Assembly: GCA_022036555.1 (NCBI GenBank)
Contig: CM039133.1
Location: 45,274,718-45,338,717 of the forward strand
DNA: 64,000 nt
Reading direction: 5' to 3'
Source of the DNA: Microstegium vimineum
Lineage: Eukaryota; Streptophyta; Magnoliopsida; Poales; Poaceae
Below are positions 21,445 to 33,798 of the stretch, in pieces. Position 1 is the stretch's first letter. Every line of letters begins with the position of its first letter. The notes below the pieces were generated by a model, which did no database searches, was not told the DNA's origin, and was given only the letters and a program-made list of their open reading frames with translations. Made by a program: the position numbers and the translations under genes.

Positions 21445-24400
21445 CAGTACAACATGACTCATTATACAAGGCATTCACAAATGCCTCAAAAAATGGTCAA
21501 AACGCCTTCAAAGATATTTTGAGGTATTTAAGAAAACGTCGGCTAAAACAAGGAAGTAAAATGTCTTTTGAGACGTTTTTTAGAATGTCTTTTAATATCA
21601 ACATTTAAAGCATTTAATGACTGACTAAAATACTATTTAGAGGCATTTCGTACAACACCTTCACTCATTAATGGAGACATTATTAGAAACACATCCAAAT
21701 CAAGCTATCCATATGGAACTACTAGCAATATAAAATTGACATGATCCATTCAATAATGAACAAATAAGAGCACAAGTTAACACTATATACTCCAAACATT
21801 TTAATCTTGAAGACATATGTATTTACATTTGTAACCATAAACATGTTCACATAACATCTATATACATATGCAAGTGTAAATCCAACTAACTATAAGTTGT
21901 CTCGTTGTCAACCTTCCTACTGTCCTCATTTAGCAATTGCTCCTATTTAAAACCAAACATGTCTCAATGAGTGAAGGTATATATAGAGTAATGTGCGAAT
22001 GTATTACTGATAGGGATATTACCCTGAATTTTCAAAGATGACTTAAAAAACTAGAAACGGTAAAGAAATAGAATTTCAAGTTGTAACTTACAAATATGTG
22101 GCATATGAGCATGAATCTTCACTACAGATAGCAATTTGGAAGGAATAGAAACAAATCTATAAAAATTTGTACACGACGTAAGAACAATAAAGTGGGTGCT
22201 AAGGAAGAAAATGAAAAAAAAACTTTAGAGGCTAACAAATATTCTAGGTTTTATAACATAAGTTTTAGTAAACCAAAATATATTTATGTGGTTCAAAACT
22301 ATGATATGTAGTTTCAAGCTTAACCTGCCTGAAAACTAAGAAGAAGTGACTCAACATACACAAGGCATGCTAACAAAAACTAGTTACATGTTCTCTTGTA
22401 GGATGATGTGGTACTGATAGTTATGTACAACTAGATAGATTGTGAGTCCCTACTGAAAATATCACAAAAATAGGTCCAAATTGTGTCCTCTTCATATCTC
22501 TCAGTATTTACATCACTCCAGAGAGCTCTTTCCCTGAAAACACACAATATTTCAACGGTTCCATAAGCACTATTGTAGCATATTTCTCATTAGTAATCAT
22601 AAACGCACCACAAATTCCAAAGTACTAGACACAAGTGTATTTTTAAGGAAGGGGAAATTACACTATTAAACCGGGCTACTCAACTGAAACAATTAAAATT
22701 TGAATCTTATACATTAATTTGCTACAAGGAATGTCTTAGTAAAATTAGGTCGGAACTAATTTCATGAACTTTCAAACTACATTTTTGTGTTCATTAACTA
22801 TTGGTGGTGTGTCATCCAGATCCATCAACTTCCATATTGCATTTTTCGGTCCCTAAACTTTTAAACTGTTTCAACGTACGTAGGTCCATACCCCTACAAT
22901 AAGTGAATAGATATGACATGGCCCACAAAATAAGCGACCAACATGGAGTATGAATGTTCTTTCCTATGATTGTTCCATATTATCTCATTTTCTCTTCCAC
23001 TCTTTAATATTTGATGGTTATTTTTTTATTTAGTGGGTTTTTATCTTTGATGTTTTTGTGTTCCCCTTATATTTTATTTCTTTAATATGAAAAAAATCAT
23101 AGAAAAACAAATAAGAAAAAATAAAATAAATAATAATATGCTATGAATATAAATAAATAAATAAATAACTTAAATAGAAAATAATTGAATAAATATTAAT
23201 CAATACAGAAGGGGAACACAAAAACATTAAAAAGGGAAAACCCCATTAAAGAAAAAATAACAATCAAATGATGCTAAGTGGAGGAGAAAAGAAATATAAT
23301 ATGGAACTATGTATAGGAAATAATTGAATTTTACACATTTGTGGCCGCTTATTTTGTGTGTCATGTTAGATATATTCGCTAATTGCATGGATATGGACCT
23401 ATGGTGAACCAATTAAAAATTTTATGGTCCAAAAATTGTAATTTGGATGTTGATGGACCTAAATGGCACACCATCAATAGTTAATGGATCCAGAAATACA
23501 GTTTGAAAGTTGATGGACCTGGACAAGACACGAGCAAAAGTTAATGGACCCAAAATTGCAATTTGAATGTTGATGGACCTAGATGACACACCACCAAAAG
23601 TTAATGGACCTATGATACATTTAACTCTTTCTATAAAATAACAAGGTTGCTGAATTTCTTTTTCTTCATGTTGATACATAAGACATCACTATATATATAA
23701 CTAACTTGGACTGTACGCAGCTATTATGTACGTGGACTATACTAGTACGCTTAAGTAACTTGGAACGACTAAGAAATGCATGTGCAAGTTAATAAGATAA
23801 ACCCTGTGGCTGTGGCAGCAAAACAATATTTGATTTGACTGCCCACTAGGATCTCTACAAATAATACTATAAATAAACCTAGTTTCAGCTTAAAGCCCAG
23901 AGAGTAAACGCTGCCACTTAGCTTGGAAATATAAAACCGATCGAATTTTAGCTAAAAAGGTGACCAAACATAACATGTAAAGCTCAATTAATTCAGTTAC
24001 CTGTAAGTAGAAAACTATGTACATACTACATTAAAAAACTATAATTTAATTATTTTATGATGACCATGATATCCATAATATAATTCTAGCAATAATATAA
24101 CAATATCCTATTACATCTAATTAAAACATCTCTTTCTATAGTGATGTCTTCATGATACACGCACATAAGACATCACTATATATAACCAAGGGCCTATCCA
24201 TAAAAGTTTTGAACGCGTATAATATGTGGTTTTTCTCTGATGGACTACGGGTTTATTTTATCAAACATAGAGCAGTTTTTTTGCAAAACAATGTAAGCCA
24301 CGTGTCCGTGCAGAGCCTTTTAGCACACACAGAGCGCTCTCGCACCAGCAATCTGCGATGTTTACAGGGAAGGCGTTTTGGTAAAACGCCTCAAATTGTA

Positions 24401-24602
24401 GCAAGCAATTAAGGCATTTTAGAAGAAGAAGAAAACACCTTCAATTGTTATATGTTATTAAGGCGTTTTTTAGTTTGGCCTTCAAAAATAGGTTTTCTAA
24501 GGCTTTTTGAGATAAATGCCTTTATGCAACAAGAAATTAAGGCACTTTGAAAAAAAAAATGTCTTTAACAAAACGTCTTTTATTAAGAGACATGTTGTAG
24601 TG
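21445..24602. mobile_element. Non-autonomous CACTA element, 3.2 kb
   Basis: The left end CAGTACAACATGACTC and the complement of the right end, CACTACAACATGTCTC, are inverted repeats. TAC is duplicated at 21442-21444 and 24603-24605. Subterminal AAGGC(A/G)TTTT-type motifs cluster at 21470-21660 and 24340-24600 in opposite orientations. No transposase coding is present; the interior is AT-rich and carries a foldback at 22750-23630. The first TIR has CAG where CAC is usual. Confidence 0.88.
22750..23630. repeat. Large foldback (inverted repeat) with tandem 60-bp units
   Basis: The left arm (about 22750-23095) is the inverted complement of the right arm (about 23200-23630) across a 100-bp A/T-rich loop. 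Matching blocks include GATGACACACCACCAA, GGAACACAAAAACAT and CGCTTATTTTGTG. The right arm has three copies of a unit of about 60 bp beginning GTTGATGGACCT; the left has fewer. A transcript would fold into a long hairpin. It may be a MULE or foldback element nested in the CACTA; no clear target duplication was seen. Confidence 0.75.
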
Positions 24603-24605
24603 TAC

Positions 24606-25708
24606 TGAGGAGATCAAGCCCTTCCTCTAGCAATAGTCCACAAGGAGCATTCATCTTCGATTGGTGCAATCACCTGTGTCACCGTTCTCATGGAGCTTGT
24701 AAATTAAAGACGGCGGTATATATTCATTTGCTTCCACATGCATTGTAAGGTTGTAATCGCTAAGTTGTGGACCATTTTAATTCTTATTAGTTCGAACTTG
24801 TTATGTTTTAGTATAAAAAAATATTTCAAGGATTTATAATTTGAAAATAAGGGAGTAAGAATTAATGTCTCCTATAATTAGCAAATTACAGGATTTCGCT
24901 ATGGTGCACCTTGCCCCTCTCCCGTCTCGATCGGCCACTGCCAGTGCCACAGTCCACAGCGCGTTTCCTCGCTTCGCATTGTTGGCGTTGAACACGTGTC
25001 CCTGCCTCGTTGACCATGGGGGAGAGCAGCAGGCTGGCAGGCCCCACACTCACGCCACACGGAGAGAGGTTGCCAAAGCAAAGCGAGTGCTCTGCTGAGT
25101 GTGACGGTGTTGCTGCAGCCGTGAAGCGACCAGTCCCAGGCCCCACCAGGCGGCGGAGAAATTGCGATTTTCTGGAGATTAACTCGAGTTCTAGAATAAT
25201 TTCTTCTAGTTTAAATGGTTCACTAATTTATATAATCTTGAGAAGCCGTAATTGTTTCCGGGTCTAATCAAAGGAACCGAATGGACTCTAGATGAATTTC
25301 GATCCATGCATATATAGCTTTATTTTGCTACACCGCACCGCTATATATTTGCATTGCCACATGGATTTTTTTTTTTTGCGACAAAAATAGTTTTGAAGTG
25401 TAGTTTTCGTACTGCTACTAGCTAGATTGACCTCAAGTACTGCTACTGGACGTTGAAGTTTGAACAGAGGAGGCCTTCGCATTTCATTGGCACGAGCTAT
25501 CTCACAATCACAACTTTGAGGTCACCAGACCTCTTTATCTTTTTATCTGGAGACACCGATCGAGATACGTTCCATAAGCATAAATATAGAGGACACAACT
25601 ATGCTGTTTATTAATTGTGACGTTTAACTAGCAAGAACATATAACACGTGTGTGCAGAGATGGCTAGCTAACAAGGACTTTATTTATCTTCTCCTAAGTA
25701 AAATATGT
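24606..25708. other. Unassigned region with GC-rich island
   Basis: No gene or element is recognised. 24898-25165 is markedly GC-rich within AT-rich surroundings and open in several frames on both strands, but none shows a known motif or convincing start. It could be a captured exon fragment or a promoter-proximal remnant. Confidence 0.4.
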
Positions 25709-25712
25709 TAAA

Positions 25713-26312
25713 TTCCTCCATCCCGAATTATAAGACATTCTAAGAATGTTAAAAAGTCAAACCATCTCAAGTTTGACCAAACTTATATGATACAAAGCAT
25801 CCCAATTGTTTTGCATTTTTTGTTTGGCAAAATTACAAATTTGTCAAGTCTCAAATGAATATGGCAAAGGTAAAAAGAGTCCATCTTCAACGGTTTCCCA
25901 TTATTCACTTGGCAAAACTAAAAATTGTACATGCGAGGGGAAAATATCCAGCGAGAGTAGCGCGCGGGGAGATTGTCAAGCAAACTGCAGTTTGGCATAT
26001 ATGCCAAATATCATTTGGTGTTTGCCAAGTTAACAAAAATGGCAAAACCATTTGTCAAACCGTTGGATAGGATATTTTTAGACTTTTTTGCAAAAACAAG
26101 AATGTCAAGCTCATTTGCAAAACCATTGGAGATGTTCTAATAACATTTATGATGTCAACTAAGTATCATTAGATTATTCATCAAATATATTTTCATATAT
26201 ATATATGGTATCATAAATCTTTATAATTTTCTCTATAATGTTGGTCAAACATGAATTGTTTTGACTCTCCAACATTCTTGTAATGTCTTATAATAATTTA
26301 GGGTGGAGGGAG
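25713..26312. mobile_element. Stowaway MITE interrupted by another MITE
   Basis: The left end CCTCCATCCCGAATTATAAG and the right end, the complement of CTCCCTCCACCCTAAATTAT, are inverted, flanked by TA (25711-25712 and 26313-26314). Interior blocks (GTTTGACCAAACTTAT, TTTATGATGTCAA) match the copy at 59909-60167. The element is about 260 bp without its insert. Confidence 0.8.
25797..26137. mobile_element. MITE nested in Stowaway
   Basis: Inverted ends GCATCCCAATTGTTTTGCA and, complemented, ACATCTCCAATGGTTTTGCA bound a 341-bp segment absent from the related Stowaway at 59909-60167. The interior is rich in TTGGCAAA and its complement. The target duplication is unclear. hAT or PIF/Harbinger origin is possible. 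Confidence 0.65.
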
Positions 26313-26314
26313 TA

Positions 26315-27097
26315 TGTTACAATTATGATAGTGTGCATATAAATCACATCCTCCGAGGGGATCTAAAAGTTACTAGGTAACAAAAAAAAAGAGAAAATAT
26401 TCTGCACCATCAAATTTTATGATCACTAACATATATTAAAGAGTCTATACTTAACATGATTGATTGATAGTGCATTGCAAATATAATTTAAAGGAAAACC
26501 ACAATTTAATGTCTACATATATGATTGAAAATAAAATACTTGCACAAAAAGATTAGGTAACAAAAATAACAAAAAAATAACCTATTTTTTATATTTGAAT
26601 AGCGTAAAAACTTTAGAAGAAAAATATCAAATAAATAGTATGTATAAATTAATTAGTAAATACCCATTTAAACATGGAAAATGTAAAAAAAATTAGTACT
26701 TTAATTTTCATATCTAGGAAACAAAAAATCAAAGTAAAAAAGTTCACTGGTAGAATGGTGGACTTTTCCTATTATTTTTAATTAGTAGTAAAATACTACC
26801 ACTAGTCATGACACATGGAAATTCTCACTAGAAGACATTTAGTAAGGAAAGTTTGTACTATATTTTGAATACCAAAACACTGGAAGAATTCCACTTCACA
26901 AGGAGAAAGTACTTTTAGTATTTGGTAGTGGTTTCTGTGTATAAGGAAAGTTACTGTGCTGTAGGGATCAAATACATGTTGGCTCACAGCCTTGTGAAGC
27001 AATAGTTACTCGGAGTATATAGATATACACCTGGAAATATTGCCACTGAAAACATATTTGCAAGAGGAATGCAAAACAAGCCGTGTTTTTGAGATTA
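26315..27097. other. AT-rich spacer
   Basis: AT-rich throughout, with poly-A/T runs; no gene, inverted repeat or element was recognised. Confidence 0.5.
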
Positions 27098-27100
27098 TGG

Positions 27101-27780
27101 CACTACGTCAAAAACTATTAAGCGCAGCAGGCCTTTTTCTTTTTCAGCAGCGGCCAAAGCCATCCGCCACCATAGTAAAGTCACCGTAAATCAGAACTTT
27201 GTTGTGTCGGACAACATTGCCCGCTGCGGTTAATGATTCGAAAAAAATAAAAAAAAAGAAAAACCCTAATAGCCCACCGAGCCCATCCACAGGGCCAGTG
27301 AGCCCAGCGCCGCTGCTGTCGCCGGATCCGGTCGCTGCAGCGCCGCCGCGCGAACCCGAGCGCCGCACGCCCTAGCCTCCGTGCGGCTTCGCGCCGCCGC
27401 GACCCCGCTGTGCCGCGCGCCTGCCCCGCGACCCAAGCTGCGCCGCCACGCTGAGGGAGAGAGAGAGGGGGGGGATGCTAAGGATGGGAATGAAACCCTA
27501 AGTGCAGTTTTTATACGTGGTGCGGCTATTGGGCCTCGCCTAGCTTGGGCCTGATGGGCTTCGGCCTTAACCGTGACGGGCCGTATAGGAGGCCCGCTGC
27601 GGTAAATTGATTTACCGCAACAGACACCTTAGGATGTCCGCTGCGGTAAATACCCTATTTACCGCAGCAGACAAAAATGTCCATCACGGTAAAGGATGAG
27701 ATTTTCTGGCGCGGGCAAAACATGTGTACGCCACGGAGGGTTTTTAGGCAACGTTGCGGAAGCTCGATTTTGACGTAGTG
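27101..27780. mobile_element. Small CACTA element with GC-rich cargo
   Basis: 680 bp bounded by CACTACGTCAAAA and its complement, with TGG duplicated (27098-27100 and 27781-27783). Subterminal repeats are CCGCTGCGGTAA and TTTACCGCAGCAG. The interior 27290-27480 is very GC-rich and ends in a G run, resembling a first exon or leader of a cellular gene. It is non-autonomous. Confidence 0.9.
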
Positions 27781-28122
27781 TGGTATATATCCATATGCGC
27801 ACTCAGCATTTTGTGATGAGCAAGCAAATTAAAGCGAACGTCACTTTAAAAATTTATAGCTTCTTTGGCATGCATTTCTGAGACGATGAGAAAATTGAAC
27901 AAAGCGAACGTCGTTTTTACGGTTTACGGTGTGGAATAATGCATTTTATCCACTAACAAGATTGAGAAAAGAGAGGTTAATTGATGATGACACGACGACA
28001 TGATAATGCGGTAACATACACACCGGCCGGTACGTGTTCTTATCCTTTTTGTTTTCCGATGAGATTGGATCGGACGCCGTAGCATGTTATGGACTATATG
28101 ATCAACCACACACACCTATATT

Positions 28123-28347
28123 CACTACTGAAAACTTGAAATTCCCTTACAGTGCACTACCATCAGGGAAAATAAAAATATCGTCATAAAAATTTATGTA
28201 TCATCATAAAAAATAAAAATATCACCATGAATTTTTTTACGGTGTAGTTACCGTCAGGGAAAATAAAAATACCGTCAGGGCTAGCTCGACGGGGTAATTC
28301 CAGTTTTGCCTAACGTTGGTCAGGGAATTTTAAGTTTCTATTAGTGA
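28123..28347. mobile_element. Miniature CACTA element
   Basis: 225 bp. The left end CACTACTGAAAACTTGAAAT and the complement of the right, CACTAATAGAAACTTAAAAT, pair. ATT is duplicated (28120-28122 and 28348-28350). Internal copies of ACCRTCAGGGAAAATAAAAA occur. No coding capacity. Confidence 0.88.
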
Positions 28348-28350
28348 TTA

Positions 28351-29721
28351 CCTATACGTGTTTGCACCTTCCTTTGTAAGTTGATCTTGACAAAATAAAG
28401 CATACCGTAGGAGTGGAGGCATGCTGTCCACCCATGCTTGTCTGATGGTTCAATTTACTATTATTGCTCTCTGTATAGCTTAGTAGTCATCTTAGCATCA
28501 TGATGCATGTTTGGCATCTGTCTTCTGACTGGATGTTGGACATGGAAAAGTTGCTTGACCTGTGGATCACCAGCTCAATTCCAGCTTAGAATCCTCAGCA
28601 ACCTATAGAAAATCAAACTGTATACACATCTATACAGTATCTCTCTCAACATAAATAGACCCAAAGTAAACAAACAAGAGCATCCCCTGTAAAAGAAGTT
28701 GCAAAACGATGAGATGCATCAAGCAGTGCATATAAATAAATAAAATTAAGTTGCAAACGTATGGATAGTTATTGACGCACTTCAACATAGGTAGAACGAG
28801 CTTTCAGTCGACTTGGATTGGCAGATCTTAAATTTAATTTTGTCCTAATGGAATCATGTTCTTCGCGTGACCAACGGTCCAAACAACATGCCTTTTTAGG
28901 TTTTTTCATGCCTTTTTAATATAAATAAGATGCTAACCATATGCTTTCATATGTATATCATTATGTCCTTACTATAACTATTCATGCATTTTTTCTATTT
29001 TCTTTTGTATTGAACGAAGAATGTATCAATAACTTTGGCCTGTTTTAAATATTTTGTAGCGGGGATAAGGACGACATGCGCTTTTGGCGTGCCTCTATTT
29101 ATGTTTTTTTAAACAGGTTGGGAATCACAAATTTCTCCAAGAAAACTTGGCAAAGGACAAGGACGCACATCGCTCTGCTGGTTTATAGTACACAGAAAAG
29201 AAACATATTTTGAGGTCAAAATGTTTATTGGTAACAACCATAAAATGCATCTGAGTGCTGGTGCATGCATGGTTCGGTTAGGATGATGACTGTTTACATA
29301 TCCTATAGCACTATATACCACAACCAATCTATAGCGTAGAATATGTCATGCATATATATGTCCTACATATATTTTTTTTACACGTTGTCTAGACAGTGGC
29401 AAAGATGCACTGGTTAAGTCTCTCCTAGCCTCACATACTGAAGCTTTCATTAGTGTCATGATCTCATTATTCTCAAGATATGATACCTCATTGCTCGGCT
29501 GCTTGGCTCCAAATTCTGTTTGCTTCGCTGGTTTAAACATAACCATCAAATTAATTAGAGATCGACTACATCATATAGCTAGGAGACATGGTCGGTGACT
29601 CACAAGAAACTATATATATACAAAAGAAATTCTTTGTCTACGCAGAGTTCCATTTTACTAATAATTCTATGATAATGAGAATATATAGGTGCATGCATAC
29701 CATATATGCTTAAAGCAAAGA

Positions 29722-29787
<66 letters not shown>

Positions 29788-30171
29788 TACAAATAAAGCG
29801 AAGATTCCCCAGAAATGAAATCAAATGCATTCTTTTCATTGGGCTCTCCGATCGATCGACACCTTTTGCTTTCTTATGAAGATAACTGAAAGAAGGGTGG
29901 CTAAAACAAATGAGTGAATGGGACAGCTGATCGACCAATTTATCAACGTGTAAATTGTTTAGCTAAATTTGGTGGCCATGATTGCTGCATGTCCATTGAT
30001 CTATTATCGGTGTGGTGCCACTGATCCTATGAAGTCTCATTGTCCTTTCTCAGGAGCTCTTTGTATCTCTTTGGAAATACATATTTAGCGAGATAGTTCA
30101 AATAAACATTCTTTGTAAAATTTATCACTTGAAAAAGCATATCAGTACGTAGCCCTATCATGCATCAAAAG
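28351..30171. other. AT-rich spacer with (TA)n microsatellite
   Basis: No supported gene. A pure TA run covers about 29728-29783. A minus-strand open stretch (29549-29346) is short and without a known motif. Confidence 0.5.
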
Positions 30172-30312
30172 TACTAAATTCATTCTAAATTATAAAACGT
30201 TTTGACTTTTCTAAATACATTGCTTTTACTATGTATGTAGACACAATGCATATATAGCAAATGCAAGGTATCTAGAAATCAAAATAACATATAATTTGGA
30301 AAGGAGGGAGTA
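30172..30312. mobile_element. Stowaway MITE
   Basis: About 140 bp whose complement begins TACTCCCTCCTTTCCAAATT and whose left end reads TACTAAATTCATTCTAAATT. The arms are inverted throughout (TTTGACTTTTCTA and its partner TAGAAATCAAAAT). TA flanks are present. A partial CTCCCTCC end also occurs near 30812. Confidence 0.75.
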
Positions 30313-31009
30313 GCTATTATTACTCATCGCTGCTTTGAGCACCTGTCGAGATACAACCAGAACCACTCATGCCTCTACAGTTTTTTTAATAAAGGATAGT
30401 CTATATCCGGCTTTATCTATCAATTGATAGAATCAGGTCAATTATTACAAAGTTCTGCCAGTAGGCCTCTAAACAAACAAAAGGAAGCTCCAACTTAAAA
30501 AAACACAAGTTAAAAACAAAACGGAGGTAAGGTTATGACTAAGTGGAGACAACATGATACTAATATATATAGTCTACTGGACTATTTCATTATTTTAACC
30601 AAGTCTTCAGAAAAGACTAGCTAATTTTGAAAGTGTTCATTTAATTCAACCATCAGTAATATTAATCCCAGATGGAAAGCATATTGTTAGAAGTTTTCGA
30701 TATGTGAACAATCAACATGAAAGCTATTTGGCTTGATATGATATTTCAAAATTTTAGAGGGAAGATTTGGTTTTGTGTTGACTCAATCAAACAGCGTAAC
30801 GAAACTACTACTCCCTCCTGTCCCTTTTAGTAGAAAGCAGAGTAGTAAAAGCAACAGTACCAAGACTTTTGCATTCGGTCATGTAGGTGCGCGCAATGGA
30901 CGCCCCAAGCTGCTGTAAAACAGAAGCGCATGCAGCACCGAGAAATACTAGTATGCGAAAGTTTTTTTTATTGATGTTTTACTGCGTAAAAATTTTGTGC
31001 TAGGGTTTA

Positions 31010-31306
31010 GGTGCTGTTTGGATCCATTAGACCAAGATCTAAAGTTTAGCATCTAATGTAGGTATAAGTTTAGACTCTATAGCATGCAAACTTTGGTGTT
31101 TGGATCCATGATCTAAACTTTAGTTCAAGGCCTCTTTAGCACCTTTTAGGTATGTTTAGCACCTCTTTTGGTGCTAAAAGTTTTAGACCAAATTTTAGAC
31201 CCTGTCACTTTAAATTAAATTTTAGACCCCCGTTTGGATCCATTTGGCAAAAAGAACTGCTAAAGGTGCATGATCTAAACTTTAGACCATGGATCCAAAC
31301 AGGGCC
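31010..31306. mobile_element. MITE with GTTTGGATCCA ends
   Basis: The left end GGTGCTGTTTGGATCCAT and the complement of the right end, GGCCCTGTTTGGATCCATG, are inverted. Internal copies of TAAACTTTAG and its complement add secondary structure. No clear target duplication, possibly because the SINE at 31324 inserted right at its edge. Confidence 0.65.
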
Positions 31307-31323
31307 AAGAACGCCGCCAATGG

Positions 31324-31624
31324 TTGAGTGGGTTCACGGCGCAATGGCAAAGGCCATTGGTTGGGGGGCTCCCACACAGGGTTCAAATCCTGGGTGTGAC
31401 ACCATATTCTGGATTTATTCCAGGATTTTCCGGCGCTATGCATTAAGTGGTAGGCGATGTTCCCGTCGACAGCGAAACGCCTGTGGTGATTTCGTGAACT
31501 TCAAGATTTGCCGGTTCAGTTCTTCGAAGGTGCTTAGGGGTAGGGTTTGCGTACGTGTGTTCATAGGGGTGAGTGTGCGTGCGTGTTGAGCGTCTGCGTT
31601 GTACTGTGTAATCTCACAAAAAAA
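31324..31624 (+). mobile_element. tRNA-derived SINE
   Basis: A box A-like TGGTTGAGTGGG (31321-31332) and box B GGTTCAAATCC (31380-31390) form a split RNA polymerase III promoter. The body ends in a poly-A run at 31616-31624. The 17-base flanks AAGAACGCC(G/A)CCAAT(G/A)G at 31307-31323 and 31625-31641 look like a target duplication with two differences. Box A overlaps the left duplication, so the exact start is uncertain by several bases. It is not a tRNA gene: no cloverleaf beyond the two boxes. Confidence 0.78.
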
Positions 31625-31641
31625 AAGAACGCCACCAATAG

Positions 31642-32342
31642 ATTTATTACTCTGTCTTTTTTATTAAGCCCACCGTCACTATAAATCTAGGGTTTATATT
31701 ATAATTCTCTTAAGCCCATTGCTAGTATAATATGTTTATCCGGTGGTTTACATAATTTGATCTGATGACTAAACAGAAGAAAACGATCAAGTATCTCAAC
31801 CCAATGAGAATAAGCGAGAACGAGCACATTACGAGCAGGATCAGACCGGGTCATGAAACTCTTCAGGGCAAGAAAACGAGAACATTGATGATAAGATTTA
31901 AAATGAAATGCAACAGAAGCACCTAAACGGTTTAATGTCCATTGTGTATATGTAGAACTGTATAGCACCTAAACCTCTACCAACCACAGACCGCACATGC
32001 TGCAAAGCACCGTATTCATACAGACACGTGAATCAGAATGAATGACAAAACAGGTAAAAAGTTGGTTGTTAAAAACGTGAAGGATCGATGCATCATAGTC
32101 ACATGCATGCATTGACCAGATCGTGGCGAGGATCACATAGGCAACGCTTTCTGACGCAGCCCGATCGATCGAATCATGTGTTGGGTGCAGATGGCAATCG
32201 CGACATGCATATCTATCCAAACAAATGTAACGTACAAGCAAGTACGTACTACCAAGGCAACTCCAAGTCTCCAATCGTTTAACGTACGTACAGAAAAAAA
32301 AAAGGTTTGACGTACTTTGATGATGTACGATCTTGTTTAACC
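31642..32342. other. Unassigned spacer left of the large CACTA
   Basis: Two minus-strand open stretches (31968-31699 and 32274-31969) have no recognised domain and end without usable signals. Nothing else is seen. Confidence 0.4.
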
Positions 32343-32345
32343 GTA

Positions 32346-32650
32346 CACTACAGCAGCAAGTGTTTTTAGGGGCGGCTCATATAGGTTTGTAGAGGCGGTT
32401 TCCCAGCCGCCCCTAAGCTTCCGACTCTAGAAATCATATATTTGTTGGGGTGGTTTCCAAACCGCCCCTACAAGTCATATTTGTAAGGGCGGTTGTTGTT
32501 ACAGCCGCCCCTACAAAAATGTTTGTAGGGGCGGCTGGTAACAACAACCGCTCTTATAAATATAATTTGTAGGGGCAGCTCTAACAACAACCGTCTCTAT
32601 ATTATTCATTAGCAAGGGCAGTTCATTCTATAACCGCCTCTAAAATCAAT
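32346..32650 (-). repeat. CACTA subterminal repeats, 3' side
   Basis: About eight copies of TTGTAGGGGCGG or its complement CCGCCCCTACAA, in alternating orientation, some degraded (GGGGCAGCT, CCGCCTCTA). These are the presumed transposase-binding repeats and match those at 55480-55740. Confidence 0.8.
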
Positions 32651-33798
32651 TTTCCATAAAAAATATTAAATTTGATATTCCAAATCCCAAATCTTAACAG
32701 AACATATACATATTTCATATTTCAAATCTGACTAGGTATAAAGATATAAACATTTGGTATCTCAAATCTGACCAGATATGATTCAAATCAACTAACTAAT
32801 AATCAAAAGATATAAGTCACAAACATTCACAAATCCAACCGTTCCACAAGTCTGATTACATTACCAATGTTACATACATTCACATATACAATCAACGACC
32901 TAAGCCTAGCCTCTCCGGCTCACAAAGATGTTGGTGTTGAGGAAGGCTTCCCAACTCGGAGGTAGGATCATGGTAAAGCCCTTTGGCATTTATAATCTGA
33001 TCCAATATGAAGTTGCAAAGGTCGCCGATGAGCTCTAATAGGTTGTCAACGTTATGTGGTGTAGCTCTCATTCCTTTCTCTTCTTTCCACTACAAGAAAA
33101 CAAGTTTAGGTATAGTATTTTCATAACATATGCGGTTATGTACCAAACTTTTAATACATCAAGTGAAGAGATTCAAACTTACCCTACTTGGGTGTCTCCT
33201 ATAGGCAGCGGTGTTGCTCATGAGAGTGCACACGTAATATCCACAATGTACACTCCCGGACTTCTGCTTAGGGCAATGTGTGTTTTGCATATAAAAATGT
33301 AAGTAATGCTTTTTCACAATTTAATAGAGTACTAATGAAAGTTACACTTACCGCACAAAGTGTTTTGACATAAAGGTTAGCCAGCCTTTTTGGATCATGT
33401 CTCCCTTTGTGATACGTAACATAGAAGTGATACACCCTATTAGAATGAAGTTAACAAGTTGAACCTATTAGTTTCCAAAAGAGAACAATGCAAACATATA
33501 AGGTAATTAGCATGTAAGATATGTATACGCCTTGAGAATCGCTATGAAGTCTTTGTATGTCACATGGTCCTTATCTATTGAGTCCAAGACCCACGCCATT
33601 CCCATCCCAAGATCGACGCCTATACAAATCCAATGGTTGCTGCATGATTTCAAAGGTACAAGTAGATAAGCAATCCAACAAGCAAATTATAAATAGTGGA
33701 CAAATTTGAAAAGTGTAGAGTTGAGAACTTACTCGAAGTTGTATAGTAGCCAAATAGGAGTGCAAGATTCGACATTTTTAAAAGCTAGGGCAATGTAT

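Noticed and set aside
29728..29783. Possible CRISPR or regulatory array
   Set aside because: A simple TA microsatellite; no spacers.
31324..31400. tRNA gene
   Set aside because: Only box A and box B are present; no acceptor stem pairing, and a long body with poly-A follows, as in a SINE.
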